Assembly (NCBI RefSeq): GCF_024362385.1
Contig: NZ_CP101466.1
Span: 2,790,001 to 2,854,000 of the forward strand
Direction of reading: 5' to 3'
Length of the DNA: 64,000 bases
DNA from: Arthrobacter sp. DNA4
GTDB taxonomy: Bacteria; Actinomycetota; Actinomycetes; Actinomycetales; Micrococcaceae
The first letter of the stretch is position 1, and every line of letters starts with the position of its first letter. The position numbers and the translations under genes were made by a program. Of this stretch, positions 37,597-47,781 are shown one piece after another. The notes beneath the pieces were generated by a model. The model did no database searches and was not told the DNA's origin. It was given only the letters and a program-made list of their open reading frames with translations.

Positions 37597-38064
37597 CTAT
37601 TTTGCGATGTTGTCCATGAGGGCTCCGGCGTTGCTGGGCGTCGTGGAGAACTGGCTGGCCAGTTCCCGGACCACAGCTTTGAGTTCCTGGCGGAGCAACT
37701 CAGGGTCGATCGAGGCCGATGCCAGGACCGAGCGCTCCATCTCCACGGCCTGGGCAACGGCTTCCTTGCCCTGCTCGGTCAGCGACACCACGTGGCTCCT
37801 GCGGTCCGAGGTGCTGCGCACCCGGGCAATGTGGCCGTGGGACTCAAGGCGGCTGAGGGTCTTGCCCATGGTCTGGGCCTGTACGCGGACGTACTGGGCA
37901 AGCTGGGCCTGGGTCATGGGTCCTTGCGCGGCAAGGACCTCGATGGCGATAACACCGGCATGGGTGAGGCCGATGGCGCCGAGTTTTTCGTTCCAGGAGT
38001 GCTCAACGAGTCGCGCAGCAGTGGACAGAAGGCGCCCTGTGGGCCAGTGATCCATATCAGGCAT
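37597..38064 (-). CDS. MarR-family transcriptional regulator
   Basis: About 155-aa winged-helix protein with the MarR core: MTQAQLAQYVRVQAQTMGKT as recognition helix and SDRRSHVVSLTEQG as the wing, with the conserved D-R-R. ATG 38064 (MPDMDHW) is chosen; ATG 38082 or 38055 are possible, and no strong Shine-Dalgarno decides. It is divergent from a peroxiredoxin gene, so it may respond to oxidants, but it lacks any Cys that would support a thiol switch. Confidence 0.88.
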   Translation of the reverse strand: MPDMDHWPTGRLLSTAARLVEHSWNEKLGAIGLTHAGVIAIEVLAAQGPMTQAQLAQYVRVQAQTMGKTLSRLESHGHIARVRSTSDRRSHVVSLTEQGKEAVAQAVEMERSVLASASIDPELLRQELKAVVRELASQFSTTPSNAGALMDNIAK

Positions 38065-38150
38065 AGCAGCAAGTATAGCCAAATGCCGATTAGCACTCGT
38101 TCCACCTGCTTACTAGGCTGTTGTGTCCGCCCGCAACAAGGAGAAAAACA

Positions 38151-38624
38151 ATGGCTGAAAGACTCGTTACCGGCGACAAGGCACCGGCTTTCACCCTGCA
38201 GGATTCCACCGGCAAGGACGTCAGCCTGGCCCCCCGGCCCGGCCGCTCCACCATCGTCTACTTCTACCCGGCAGCCTCCACTCCGGGCTGCACCAAAGAG
38301 GCGTGCGACTTCCGGGACAGCCTTGCCTCCCTGCAGGCTGCTTACTATGACGTCCTGGGGATCTCCCCCGACCCCGTCGACAAACTGGCAAAATTCGCGG
38401 ACAAGGAGTCCTTGACGTTCCCGCTGCTTTCGGACGCCGACCACGCCGTGGCCGGGGCCTACGGCGCCTGGGGTGAAAAGAAGAACTACGGCAAGACGTA
38501 TGAGGGCCTGATCCGGTCCACCATCGTGGTGGACCCGGACGGCAAGGTGGCACTGGCCCAGTACAACGTCCGGGCCACCGGCCACGTGGCCAAACTCCGC
38601 AGGGACCTCAACCTGGACGCCTGA
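38151..38624 (+). CDS. bcp: Thiol peroxidase, Bcp/PrxQ type
   Basis: 157-aa cytoplasmic peroxiredoxin that reduces hydroperoxides with thioredoxin. The active-site segment TPGCTKEACDFRD holds the peroxidatic Cys47 and a resolving Cys52 five residues on, the pattern of atypical 2-Cys PrxQ. ATG 38151 is fixed by AAGGAG 9 nt upstream. It is divergent from marR, with 86 bp between the starts. Confidence 0.95.
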   Translation: MAERLVTGDKAPAFTLQDSTGKDVSLAPRPGRSTIVYFYPAASTPGCTKEACDFRDSLASLQAAYYDVLGISPDPVDKLAKFADKESLTFPLLSDADHAVAGAYGAWGEKKNYGKTYEGLIRSTIVVDPDGKVALAQYNVRATGHVAKLRRDLNLDA

Positions 38625-38688
38625 TCTGTTCCGCGCCTGCCCCGCCGCCAAACCCGGGGCCCGGCCCGGGCGTGGCCGCAGACCCCGC

Positions 38689-38694
38689 TACAAT
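38689..38694 (+). promoter_or_regulatory. -10 box for tRNA-Leu
   Basis: TACAAT lies 56 nt before the mature tRNA. No clear -35 was found 16-18 nt upstream. Confidence 0.4.
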
Positions 38695-38750
38695 GGACAC
38701 TGGCATCCGTCGTCGAACATCCTGTCTGGGTGTTCACGGCAGGACGCCGA

Positions 38751-38832
38751 GCGCGAGTGGTGAAATTGGCAGACACGCAGGATTTAGGTTCCTGTGCCTT
38801 CGGGCGTGGGGGTTCAAGTCCCCCCTTGCGCA
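38751..38832 (+). tRNA. tRNA-Leu (TAG anticodon)
   Basis: Acceptor GCGCGAG pairs with CTTGCGC, anticodon stem CAGGA/TCCTG encloses TTTAGGT (anticodon TAG), long variable arm GTGCCTTCGGGCGT as in class II tRNAs, T arm GGTTCAAGTCC. CCA is not encoded. Confidence 0.95.
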
Positions 38833-38838
38833 CACTGG

Positions 38839-38863
38839 ATCCCCCGGCCCCCGGCCGGGGGAT
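38839..38863 (+). terminator. Terminator of tRNA-Leu
   Basis: ATCCCCCGGCC (38839-38849) and GGCCGGGGGAT (38853-38863) form an 11-bp stem with a 3-nt loop immediately after the tRNA. Confidence 0.7.
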
Positions 38864-39064
38864 TCCTGCGTTAACACGCCGGCCGTTCCACCGCCAGTTT
38901 CTGCCCCGAATAGAAAAACTCCGAAGATCCACCCATCCGCCGCCGCCCACCCGGCGAATAGCCATTGAGACACCAGCCAAGGGCAGGTGCCCACCCCAAG
39001 GCAGGCTGCACGCCACGAACATACAGTCCGATGGCGGCAGGCAAACGATCCAAGGAGAACCCAA

Positions 39065-39769
39065 ATGCAGACCTTCAAGCGCACCACTTTCACCGTCGCA
39101 GGCGTTGCAGCGGCCGCTCTGCTCAGCCTCACGGCATGCGGCGGTTCCGGCAGCACTTCCGGTTCCTCGGCGTCGTCGGCGCCGATGTCATCCGCCCCCA
39201 GCTCGAGCATGGCGTCCCCGTCCAGCTCCAGCATGGCGTCCCCGTCCGCAAGCTCCTCAGCAGGAAGCATGGACCCCGCCGCCAACCTGGTTGGCCCCGG
39301 CTGCGCCGCCTACGCCCAGCAGGTCCCCACCGGCGCAGGCTCGGTGGAGGGCATGGCCCTCGATCCGGTCGCGGTCGCAGCCTCCAACAACCCCATCCTG
39401 ACCACGCTTACCGCGGCAGTTTCCGGCAAGCTGAACCCCAAGGTTGACCTGGTGGACACGCTCAACGGCGGCGAGTTCACCGTGTTCGCACCGGTGGACG
39501 ACGCCTTCAAGAAGATCGACCCCGCCACCATCGAAACGCTGAAGACGGACGATGCGCTGCTGAGCAAGATCCTCACCTACCACGTAGTCCCCGGCCAGAT
39601 CACCCCGGACAAGATCGCCGGCACGCACGCCACGGTTGAGGGCGGCTCCGTCACCGTGACCGGCAGCGGCGACAACCTCAAGGTGGACAACGCCAACGTG
39701 GTCTGCGGCGGCGTCAAGACCAAGAACGCAACGGTCTACCTGATCGACTCGGTCCTCATGCCCAAGTAA
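39065..39769 (+). CDS. Fasciclin-domain lipoprotein
   Basis: 234 aa: signal peptide with lipobox LTAC, a Ser/Met/Pro linker with near-repeats of SSSMASPS, then one FAS1 domain ([27 protein letters not shown], and the terminal YLIDSVLMP). Similar to mycobacterial MPT83-type surface proteins thought to mediate adhesion. ATG 39065 is fixed by AAGGAG about 8 nt upstream. It stands alone between tRNA-Leu and a strong hairpin. Confidence 0.93.
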   Translation: MQTFKRTTFTVAGVAAAALLSLTACGGSGSTSGSSASSAPMSSAPSSSMASPSSSSMASPSASSSAGSMDPAANLVGPGCAAYAQQVPTGAGSVEGMALDPVAVAASNNPILTTLTAAVSGKLNPKVDLVDTLNGGEFTVFAPVDDAFKKIDPATIETLKTDDALLSKILTYHVVPGQITPDKIAGTHATVEGGSVTVTGSGDNLKVDNANVVCGGVKTKNATVYLIDSVLMPK

Positions 39770-39792
39770 GCCCTCTCCCCGCCCCCCAACAC

Positions 39793-39830
39793 AGGGCCGG
39801 GTCCGCCGGTAGACCGGCGGACCCGGCCCT
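39793..39830. terminator. 18-bp perfect hairpin after the fasciclin gene
   Basis: AGGGCCGGGTCCGCCGGT (39793-39810) and its full complement (39813-39830) are separated by only AG. It is a GC-rich terminator without a T-run; on DNA it could also extrude as a cruciform. Confidence 0.75.
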
Positions 39831-39932
39831 GGCGCGTCATGTGCCAGCCTGGGGCCGGTCGCAAGCCCGGTCCTCTAGACTGGTCCCGGCCCGCAAGCGG
39901 CGGAGCCGGCAGCATCCAGAGGTGATAAACGA

Positions 39933-41600
39933 GTGCCCAGCAGTACATCGCGGCGGACGGTCATCAAGGCCGGCGCCGTCCTCATGGCGCTGGGCGTGAC
40001 GTCGTGCACGGGCATGCCGTCCCCCTCCCCCACGTCCGGCACGCCCAGTTCCCCTCCGGCCGAGCCCCAAGCCACCTTCAATTTCGGCACCGCGGCCCAG
40101 CCCCTGGGCCTGGACCCGGCCCTGTCCAACGACGTGGAATCCCAGCGCATCACCCGCCAGATCCTCGAATGCCTGGTGGGTGTGGACCAGACCACCGGCA
40201 AACCCACCCCGCTGCTGGCAACCGAATGGAACGAGTCCAACGAGGGCCGGACCTACACTTTCAAGCTCCGCACCGGGGTCACCTTCCAGGACGGCACCCC
40301 GTTCAACGCCGACGCCGTCTGCGCCAACTTCAACCGCTGGTTTGCTTTCCCTGCCGAGCTGCGGAAGCAGGCTCCCGGCAGCTCCTTCAAGGGCGTGTTC
40401 AAGGCCCACTCCGACGAGCCCGGGCTTTCGATTTTCAAGAGCTGCACCGCGTTGGCACCTGACACGGTACAGATCGACCTCACCCAGCGATTCAGTGCAT
40501 TCCTCCAGGCACTGACCCTCCCGGCCTTCGCGATCGCATCCCCGGCCGCCCTGGCCTCGGGCAAAGCGGACGTCCTGGACCAGAACCGGGGCGGCCAGGC
40601 CATGTCGGCGTTCGCCACCAAACCGGTCGGTACCGGGCCCTTCACCCTTGCCGACTGGGGCACCGACAACGTCACCCTCGCCAGCAACAAAACCTACTGG
40701 GGGGACCGCGGCCAGATCGCCACCATCAACTTCCTGGCCTACAACCACCCCCAGACCCGCCTCCAGGCACTGCTGGACGGCACGATCGATGGCTATGACG
40801 CTGTCACCGTGGGAAATTTCGACCAGCTGGTCAAGCGCGGCAAGCAGATCGTGCAGCGCGACCCGTTCTCCGTGATGTACGTGGGCATGAACCAGGACAT
40901 CCCCATACTCCAGAACCAGAAGATCCGGCAGGCGGTGGAGCTTGCCATCGACAAGGAAACGTTGATCCGGAAGTTCTTCATCGACAACACCGCCAAGGCC
41001 ACGCAGTTTGTCCCGCCCAAGATCAGCGGCTTCAACAATGACGCGCCGGAACTCGGACACGATCCCGCCAAGGCCAAGGACTACCTGAAGGAGGGCGGCT
41101 ACGCCGGCGAGGAACTGAAGTTCTACTACCCCATGAACGTCACCCGGCCATACCTGCCCACCCCCGAAAAGGTCTATGCCGAGCTCAGCCGCCAGCTCAC
41201 CGCCGTCGGCTTCAACATCCGGCCCGTGCCGGTTGACTGGTCCGACGGCTACCTGCAGAAGGTGCAGTCGGCCGTCGACCATGCCCTCCACATCCTTGGC
41301 TGGAACGGCTCCTACTCCGACGCCGACAACTTTGTGGGCCCCCTCTTCGGAGAGAAAAACGGCGAGTTCGGGTACCAGGATCCACAGGTCTTTTCGAAGA
41401 TCAACCGCGCGCGGGGGCTCCCTGACGGGAAAGAGCGGGATGAGCTTTATCACACCATCAACGCCCAGATCGCCGCGACGGTGCCGGCGGTTCCCATCGC
41501 CTTCCCCATCTCCGCACTTGCCTTGTCAGACCGAGTACTCAGCTACCCGGCTTCCCCGGTCTTAAACGAAGTTTTCACGAAGGTCCAGCTAAAGCCTTGA
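39933..41600 (+). CDS. Peptide/nickel-type ABC substrate-binding lipoprotein
   Basis: 555-aa solute-binding protein of family 5 (DppA/OppA/NikA fold). The N-terminus [20 protein letters not shown] combines a twin-arginine-like motif with a lipobox, so it may be exported by Tat and lipid-anchored. [23 protein letters not shown] is the family signature. GTG 39933 has AGAGGTG upstream. No permease or ATPase genes are adjacent, so it must serve a transporter encoded elsewhere. Ligand unknown. Confidence 0.9.
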   Translation: MPSSTSRRTVIKAGAVLMALGVTSCTGMPSPSPTSGTPSSPPAEPQATFNFGTAAQPLGLDPALSNDVESQRITRQILECLVGVDQTTGKPTPLLATEWNESNEGRTYTFKLRTGVTFQDGTPFNADAVCANFNRWFAFPAELRKQAPGSSFKGVFKAHSDEPGLSIFKSCTALAPDTVQIDLTQRFSAFLQALTLPAFAIASPAALASGKADVLDQNRGGQAMSAFATKPVGTGPFTLADWGTDNVTLASNKTYWGDRGQIATINFLAYNHPQTRLQALLDGTIDGYDAVTVGNFDQLVKRGKQIVQRDPFSVMYVGMNQDIPILQNQKIRQAVELAIDKETLIRKFFIDNTAKATQFVPPKISGFNNDAPELGHDPAKAKDYLKEGGYAGEELKFYYPMNVTRPYLPTPEKVYAELSRQLTAVGFNIRPVPVDWSDGYLQKVQSAVDHALHILGWNGSYSDADNFVGPLFGEKNGEFGYQDPQVFSKINRARGLPDGKERDELYHTINAQIAATVPAVPIAFPISALALSDRVLSYPASPVLNEVFTKVQLKP

Positions 41601-41679
41601 CGGCCCGGGCCAATTTCAGTATGCGGGCTGCGCGGGGATATTCTGTGACAGCCAGAGCCGCTGCAATCGGAGACTGATC

Positions 41680-43182
41680 GTGACCTTCATTTCCAAGACC
41701 CCACACGCCGACGTTGTCCTGATAGGCGGCGGCATCATGAGCGCCACGCTGGGGGCATTCCTCAAGCAGCTGGAGCCGAACTGGACCATCTCCCTGTTCG
41801 AACGGCTGGACCAGCCTGGCCTCGAAAGCTCGGACCCCTGGAACAACGCAGGAACGGGCCACGCCGCCCTCTGCGAACTCAACTACTCGCCCGCAGCCAA
41901 AGACGGCTCGGTCAGCCCCGCCAAGGCACTGCTCATCAACGAACAGTTCCAGCTCTCCCGCCAGTTCTGGTCCCACCTGGTGGACAACAACCTCATCGGT
42001 TCCCCCAAGGGCTTCATCAACACCGTCCCGCACATGAGCTTCGTGATCGGCGAAGACCACACCAGGTTCCTGAAGACCCGGTACGAGGCGCTGAAGCCGC
42101 ACCCCCTGTTCCGGAGCATGGAGTACTCCGAGGACCACGCCCAGATCGCCAAGTGGGCGCCTCTGATCGTCAAGGGCCGCGACCCCCAGCAGCGTATTGC
42201 CGCCACCCGCGCCGCCGAGGGCACCGACGTGGACTTCGGCGCACTCACCCGGGAGCTGACCACCTACCTGGGGAACAACGGCGTCGAAATCAACTACGGC
42301 CACGACGTCACCGGGATCTCCCGCGCCTCCGACGGCGGCTGGGACCTGACGCTGAAGTACCCCAAGTCCGGGGAACACGGCAAGATCCACGCCAAGTTCG
42401 TCTTCGTCGGCGCCGGCGGCGGTGCCCTGCACCTGCTTCAGGCCTCCGGCATCCCGGAAAGCAAAGGCTATGGCGGATTCCCGGTCTCCGGCCAGTTCTT
42501 CCGCTGCACGGACGAGACCATCGCCGCCCAGCACAGCGCCAAGGTCTACGGCCAGGCCTCCGTGGGCGCGCCGCCGATGTCCGTTCCGCACCTGGACACC
42601 CGCTACGTCAACGGGAAGCGTTCGCTCCTGTTCGGCCCGTACGCAGGCTTCTCCACCAACTTCCTGAAGAACGGCTCCTACCTGGACCTGCCCCTGTCCA
42701 TCCGCCCCGGCAACATCATCCCGATGCTGGCCGTGGCGAAGGACAACATGGACCTCACGGCCTACCTGGTCAAGGAAGTGGTCAAGCGCCACGACCAGAA
42801 GGTGGAGGCGCTGCGCGAGTACTACCCCGAGGCAAAGGGCGGGGACTGGGAACTCATCACCGCCGGTCAGCGTGTACAGATCATCAAGAAAGACCCGCAA
42901 AAGGGCGGCATCCTCCAGTTCGGTACTGAAGTGATCGCCGGTCGTGACGGCTCCATCGGTGCGCTCCTGGGCGCTTCGCCGGGGGCGTCGACCGCTGTCC
43001 CCATCATGATCGAGCTGCTTCAGAAGACGTTCCCCAAGAACTTCAAGGGCTGGCAGTCCAAGCTCAAGGACATGATGCCCGGCTACGGGGTGAAGCTGGA
43101 TGAGAATCCTGACCTCGCCGCGGAGCTGGAACGGGCCACGGCCGCGTCCCTTCAGCTGGAGAGTGTTTCCGCCAGCCACTGA
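41680..43182 (+). CDS. mqo: Malate:quinone oxidoreductase
   Basis: Membrane-peripheral FAD enzyme that oxidises malate to oxaloacetate and passes electrons to quinone. The 500-aa protein has the FAD motif [20 protein letters not shown] near the N-terminus, [15 protein letters not shown] and [15 protein letters not shown], all typical of Mqo. GTG 41680 is preceded by CGGAGA. It appears monocistronic. Confidence 0.97.
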   Translation: MTFISKTPHADVVLIGGGIMSATLGAFLKQLEPNWTISLFERLDQPGLESSDPWNNAGTGHAALCELNYSPAAKDGSVSPAKALLINEQFQLSRQFWSHLVDNNLIGSPKGFINTVPHMSFVIGEDHTRFLKTRYEALKPHPLFRSMEYSEDHAQIAKWAPLIVKGRDPQQRIAATRAAEGTDVDFGALTRELTTYLGNNGVEINYGHDVTGISRASDGGWDLTLKYPKSGEHGKIHAKFVFVGAGGGALHLLQASGIPESKGYGGFPVSGQFFRCTDETIAAQHSAKVYGQASVGAPPMSVPHLDTRYVNGKRSLLFGPYAGFSTNFLKNGSYLDLPLSIRPGNIIPMLAVAKDNMDLTAYLVKEVVKRHDQKVEALREYYPEAKGGDWELITAGQRVQIIKKDPQKGGILQFGTEVIAGRDGSIGALLGASPGASTAVPIMIELLQKTFPKNFKGWQSKLKDMMPGYGVKLDENPDLAAELERATAASLQLESVSASH

Positions 43183-43251
43183 CCCTGCCGGGGCCAGCGG
43201 CTGGCACCCCCAGGGCTTGTACCAGTCACTTAGACCCCCCAGGAGACACCC

Positions 43252-46200
43252 ATGTTCCGGTTGGCGCACCTTTCCCTGGCGAACCGGGCCCTGATCGCGC
43301 TGATCACCGTCTTCGCCTCGGTCTTCGGCGTGATCACTATGTCGTCGCTGAAGCAGGAGCTCATTCCTTCCATTGAGTTCCCGCAGATCACAGTGCTCAG
43401 CTCCATGCCGGGTGCATCGCCCGAAGTGGTTGACAAGCAGGTCAGCGGTCCGCTGGAAAAGGCGCTGAACGGCGTGGAGGGGCTGGAATCCACCTCCTCC
43501 ACGTCGCGGACCGGCGTCTCCCAGATCACCATGGTGTTCACCTACGGATCCAACCTGGACCGGGCCCGGAACCAGATCGACCGGGCCATTTCCAACGCCA
43601 AGCGGACGCTGCCCAGCGATGTCCAGCCACAGGCCATCGCCGGAAGCATCAGCGACTTCCCCATTGTTTTCCTCGCCGTCTCCTCGGACAAGCCACTCAG
43701 TGAACTGAACGCGGACCTCCAGCGCCTCAGCGTGCCCCGGCTGCAGAAGATCGACGGCGTCCGCAGCGCCGACGTCACGGGCGGCGCCTCCCAGCACATC
43801 GAGATCCTCCCCCGCACCGAGGCCATGGCAGCGGCAGGGGCAGGCGTTACCGCCATCCGCGACGCCCTGTCCAACAACGGCGCGCTGATCCCTGCCGGAA
43901 CACTTGAGGACCAGGGCAAGACCCTCTCGCTGCAGATCGGCAGCCCCGTCGATTCCCTCGATGCCATCAAGGCCCTGCCACTGTCCGGCGCCAAGAACGC
44001 GGCGACCATCGGCTCGGTAGCCGATGTTTCCCTCAAGGACGACGAGCGCACCTCCATCACGCGCACCAACGGCGCCGAGACGCTGGCGGTCTCCGTGCCC
44101 AAGAAACCCGAGGGTGACACGGTGGCGATCTCCCACGCGGTGCGGGACTCCTTGAATGAACTCGAGGCGGAGCTGGGCTCGAACGCCAAGTTCACCCCCG
44201 TCTTTGACCAGGCGCCGTTCATCGAAAAGTCCATCAAGGACCTCACCACGGAAGGCCTGCTGGGGCTGGGATTCGCCGTCGCCATCATCCTGCTCTTCCT
44301 GATGTCCGCCCGGTCCACGCTGGTCACGGCCGTCTCCATTCCGCTGTCCCTGCTGATCACGTTCATTGGCCTGTCAGCCACCGGCTACTCGCTGAACATC
44401 CTGACGCTGGGCGCCCTCACCATCGCGATCGGGCGGGTGGTGGACGACTCGATCGTGGTGATCGAGAACATCAAGCGGCACCTGAGCTACGGCGAGGAAA
44501 AGTCGACGGCGATCCTCACCGCCATCAGGGAGGTGGCCGTCGCCATCACCGCCTCAACCCTGACCACGGTGGCGGTGTTCCTGCCCATCGCGTTTGTCGG
44601 TGAACTGGCCGGTGAACTGTTCCGGCCGTTCGCCCTGACAGTCACCATGGCCCTGCTGGCGTCGCTGCTGGTATCCCTGACCATCGTTCCGGTGCTGGCC
44701 TACTGGTTCCTGAAGAACCCCAAGGGCGGCCCCGCCGGCGCGGCCGCAGGATCCCCCGAGGCGCGGCGCATTGCCGGCGAGGCCAAGGCAAGGGCCCACG
44801 ACGCCGAGCAGCGCAGCCGGCTGCAGCGCGGCTACCTTCCCATCCTCCGGTCCACGCAGAAGCACCCCGTCATCACCCTGGTGGCGGCTGTCCTGGTGCT
44901 CGGAGCCACCGGTGCCATGACACCGCTGCTGGCCACCAACCTCCTCGGAAATTCCGGGCAAAACAGCCTGACCGTGCGCCAGGTACTGCTTACCGGAACC
45001 AGCCTGGCCGACACCAGTGCCGCCGCCGTCCGCCTCGAAGGGGTCCTGCGCGGCATCGACGGCATCAAGGATGTCCAGGTCACGTCCGGCAACGCCCAGG
45101 CAGGCTTCGCCGCACTCACCTCCACCGGCTCCTCCAACTCAACGTTCACGGTGGTGACCGACGAAAAGGCCAACCAGGAACGGCTCCAGGACACCGTGCG
45201 CTCGGAGCTTGCGAAGGTCCCCGACGCCGGAAAGATCTCCGTAGGCACCCAGCAGGGCGGCTTCGGCACCTCGTCCACCGTCGACATCACGCTGAAGGCT
45301 GCCACCAGCGCCGACCTGCAGTCGGCCAGCGACACCATGGTGGCCGCCATGACGGGCGTCCCCGGGACCAGCGAGGTGGCCAGCAACCTTGCTGCCAGCA
45401 ACCCCGTGGTGCAGGTCAAGGTGGACCGGGCCAAAGCCGCGGCCGCCGGCCTGAACGAGGAACAGGTGGCCGGCGTCCTGGCCTCCACCATCAGCCCCAT
45501 CCCGGCCGGCACGGTCCGGATCGACACCAACGACTTCCCCGTCCGGATCGGCCAGGGCACCAAGTTCACCAGCATCGATGCAGTCCGGAACATCCCGCTT
45601 CCGGCGGGCGGCCGGTCGGTGACGCTGGGAAGCATCGCCGCCGTGGAGCAGGTGGACGTCCCGGTCTCCATCACTGCCAGCAATGGTGAGCGCACCGCCA
45701 AGGTGTCCATCACGCCGTCGGGCTCCAACCTGGGCGCAGTGAACACCGAAGTCCAAAAGCGCCTGGCCGATGTCCAGCTGCCGCCGGGAGTCACCGCCAC
45801 CATCGGTGGCGCCACCACCCAGCAGGCAGAGTCCTTCCGGCAACTGGGCCTGGCCCTGCTGGCAGCCATCGCCATCGTGTACGTCATCATGGTGGCCACC
45901 TTCAAGTCGCTCATCCAGCCGCTGATCCTGCTGGTCTCGGTTCCGTTCGCGGCCACCGGTGCGGTGGCCCTGCTGCTGCTCACGGGCGTGCCGCTGGGCC
46001 TGCCGTCGCTCATCGGCATGCTGATGCTCGTGGGCATCGTGGTCACCAACGCGATCGTGCTGATCGACCTGATCAACCAGTACCGGCAGCCACGCGATGG
46101 CCGGCCGGGCATGAACGTGGCGGACGCCATCACGAACGGCGCCCGGCAGCGGCTCCGGCCCATCCTCATGACGGCACTTGCCACGGTCTTTGCCCTGACC

Positions 46201-46482
46201 CCCATGGCCCTGGGCCTTACGGGCGGCGGCGGGTTCATTTCCCAGCCGCTGGCAGTGGTGGTGATCGGCGGCCTGGTGTCCTCCACGGCGCTGACCCTGA
46301 TCCTGGTTCCGGTGCTCTACCGGCTGGTGGAAGGCCGGCGCGAGAAGAAGGCGCTGCTGCGGGACCTGCAGGCCCGCCCGGAACCCGGGCCCGGTTCGGA
46401 CATCGACGCCGAACTCAGGGACTGGACCACTGGCCAGGTCCCTAAAGTCAGCGGCCGCCGGGCGGCGCCCGGCGCCGGATAA
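43252..46482 (+). CDS. RND-family efflux transporter (AcrB/SwrC-like)
   Basis: 1076-aa inner-membrane proton antiporter with the duplicated layout of HAE-RND pumps: one N-terminal helix, a large outer loop, six helices, then the same again. GRVVDDSIVVIENI in TM4 holds the paired Asp for proton transfer. In TM10 the position of the AcrB Lys is Thr (GIVVTNAIVLIDL), as is common in Gram-positive members such as SwrC. No membrane-fusion protein or outer channel gene is adjacent. Substrate unknown. Confidence 0.93.
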   Translation: MFRLAHLSLANRALIALITVFASVFGVITMSSLKQELIPSIEFPQITVLSSMPGASPEVVDKQVSGPLEKALNGVEGLESTSSTSRTGVSQITMVFTYGSNLDRARNQIDRAISNAKRTLPSDVQPQAIAGSISDFPIVFLAVSSDKPLSELNADLQRLSVPRLQKIDGVRSADVTGGASQHIEILPRTEAMAAAGAGVTAIRDALSNNGALIPAGTLEDQGKTLSLQIGSPVDSLDAIKALPLSGAKNAATIGSVADVSLKDDERTSITRTNGAETLAVSVPKKPEGDTVAISHAVRDSLNELEAELGSNAKFTPVFDQAPFIEKSIKDLTTEGLLGLGFAVAIILLFLMSARSTLVTAVSIPLSLLITFIGLSATGYSLNILTLGALTIAIGRVVDDSIVVIENIKRHLSYGEEKSTAILTAIREVAVAITASTLTTVAVFLPIAFVGELAGELFRPFALTVTMALLASLLVSLTIVPVLAYWFLKNPKGGPAGAAAGSPEARRIAGEAKARAHDAEQRSRLQRGYLPILRSTQKHPVITLVAAVLVLGATGAMTPLLATNLLGNSGQNSLTVRQVLLTGTSLADTSAAAVRLEGVLRGIDGIKDVQVTSGNAQAGFAALTSTGSSNSTFTVVTDEKANQERLQDTVRSELAKVPDAGKISVGTQQGGFGTSSTVDITLKAATSADLQSASDTMVAAMTGVPGTSEVASNLAASNPVVQVKVDRAKAAAAGLNEEQVAGVLASTISPIPAGTVRIDTNDFPVRIGQGTKFTSIDAVRNIPLPAGGRSVTLGSIAAVEQVDVPVSITASNGERTAKVSITPSGSNLGAVNTEVQKRLADVQLPPGVTATIGGATTQQAESFRQLGLALLAAIAIVYVIMVATFKSLIQPLILLVSVPFAATGAVALLLLTGVPLGLPSLIGMLMLVGIVVTNAIVLIDLINQYRQPRDGRPGMNVADAITNGARQRLRPILMTALATVFALTPMALGLTGGGGFISQPLAVVVIGGLVSSTALTLILVPVLYRLVEGRREKKALLRDLQARPEPGPGSDIDAELRDWTTGQVPKVSGRRAAPGAG

Positions 46483-46496
46483 AGCCCAACGTAGCC

Positions 46497-46531
46497 GCGA
46501 TGCCCGTACCAGATCCTGGTGCGGGCATCGC
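46497..46531 (+). terminator. Terminator of the RND gene
   Basis: GCGATGCCCG/CGGGCATCGC and ACCAG/CTGGT stack around a 3-nt loop with one mismatch. It is 15 nt after the stop codon. Confidence 0.8.
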
Positions 46532-46601
46532 TGCGTTCCAGGGCATGGCCCCTAGGCAAGGGCGGGGAATAATCCACGGGACGTGGTGTTACAGAAGGCA
46601 A

Positions 46602-46619
46602 TAGATGCAAATGCATCTA
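46602..46619. promoter_or_regulatory. 18-bp palindrome, candidate MarR operator
   Basis: TAGATGCA-AA-TGCATCTA is perfectly symmetric in its 8-bp arms. It lies 52 bp before the luciferase-like gene whose downstream partner is a MarR regulator. Size, symmetry and place fit autoregulation by that MarR protein. Confidence 0.65.
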
Positions 46620-46671
46620 CATTGGTCTACACTGGAACCAAGCCAGCAAGTCCAGGAACGGAAGGCACGTC

Positions 46672-47781
46672 ATGCAGATCGGTGTATTCAGCGTCAGCGA
46701 CATCACCACGGACCCCACCACGGGCCACACCCCCACCGAACACGAGCGCATCAAAGCCTCGGTGGCCATCGCCAAAAAGGTCGAGGAAATCGGCATGGAT
46801 GTCTACGCCATCGGCGAGCACCACAACCGGCCGTTCTTCTCCTCCTCCCCTACCACCACCCTGGCCTACATCGCAGCCCAGACCGAACGCATCATCCTCT
46901 CCACGGCCACCACGCTGATCACCACCAATGACCCGGTGAAGATCGCCGAGGATTTCGCCATGCTCCAGCACTTGTCCGACGGCCGCGTCGATTTGGTCCT
47001 GGGCCGCGGCAACACCGCGCCGGTCTACCCGTGGTTCGGCAAGAACATCCAGGACGGCGTGGAACTGGCCATCGAGAACTACAGCCTCCTGCGCAAGCTC
47101 TGGGACGAGGACACCGTGAACTGGTCCGGCAAGTTCCGCACCCCGCTGCAGAACTTCACCTCCACTCCCCGCCCGCTCGACGGCGTGGCCCCCTTCGTGT
47201 GGCACGGTTCCATCCGCACGCCGCAGATCGCCGAGGTGGCCGCCTACTTCGGTGACGGCTTCTTCGCCAACAACATCTTCTGGCCCAAGGAGCACTACCA
47301 GCAGCTGATCGGCCTCTACCGCGAGCGGTATGAGCACTACGGCCACGGCAAGGCGGACCAGGCGATCGTGGGACTCGGCGGCCAGTTCTTCATGCGGAAG
47401 AACTCCCAGGATGCGGTGAAGGAATTCCGCCCGTACTTCGACAACGCCCCCGTCTACGGCCACGGTCCGTCCCTGGAGGACTTCACCTCGCAGACACCGC
47501 TGACCGTGGGCAGCCCGCAGGAAGTCATCGAGAAGACCCTGACCTTCCGCGAGCACTTCGGTGACTACCAGCGCCAGCTGTTCCTGATCGACCACGCCGG
47601 CCTGCCCCTGAAGACCGTCCTGGAGCAGCTGGACCTGTTCGGCGAGGAAGTGCTGCCGGTCCTGCGCAGGGAGTACGCAGCCCTTAAGCCCGCCCACGTA
47701 CCGGAGCCGCCCACCCACGCAGGACGCGTGGCCGCCCTGCTGGCGTCACAGGACGCCGGCAAAGCCACCCCGGTGGCGTAA
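46672..47781 (+). CDS. Luciferase-like FMN-dependent monooxygenase
   Basis: 369-aa TIM-barrel flavoprotein of the bacterial luciferase family (F420 or FMN-binding). VYAIGEHHNRPFFSSSPTTT and ILSTATTLITTNDPVKIAEDF are the conserved cofactor-site segments, with GRVDLVLGRGN following. The last 30 residues are an Ala-rich tail. AAGG lies 8 nt before the ATG. Its TAA overlaps the marR ATG (TAATG), so the pair is an operon. Such enzymes oxidise small organics and are often induced by quinones or solvents. Actual substrate unknown. Confidence 0.9.
   Translation: MQIGVFSVSDITTDPTTGHTPTEHERIKASVAIAKKVEEIGMDVYAIGEHHNRPFFSSSPTTTLAYIAAQTERIILSTATTLITTNDPVKIAEDFAMLQHLSDGRVDLVLGRGNTAPVYPWFGKNIQDGVELAIENYSLLRKLWDEDTVNWSGKFRTPLQNFTSTPRPLDGVAPFVWHGSIRTPQIAEVAAYFGDGFFANNIFWPKEHYQQLIGLYRERYEHYGHGKADQAIVGLGGQFFMRKNSQDAVKEFRPYFDNAPVYGHGPSLEDFTSQTPLTVGSPQEVIEKTLTFREHFGDYQRQLFLIDHAGLPLKTVLEQLDLFGEEVLPVLRREYAALKPAHVPEPPTHAGRVAALLASQDAGKATPVA

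Noticed and set aside
41575..44136. An 853-codon open frame antisense to mqo and the RND gene
   Set aside because: Same cause: it crosses two real genes and the boundary between them.
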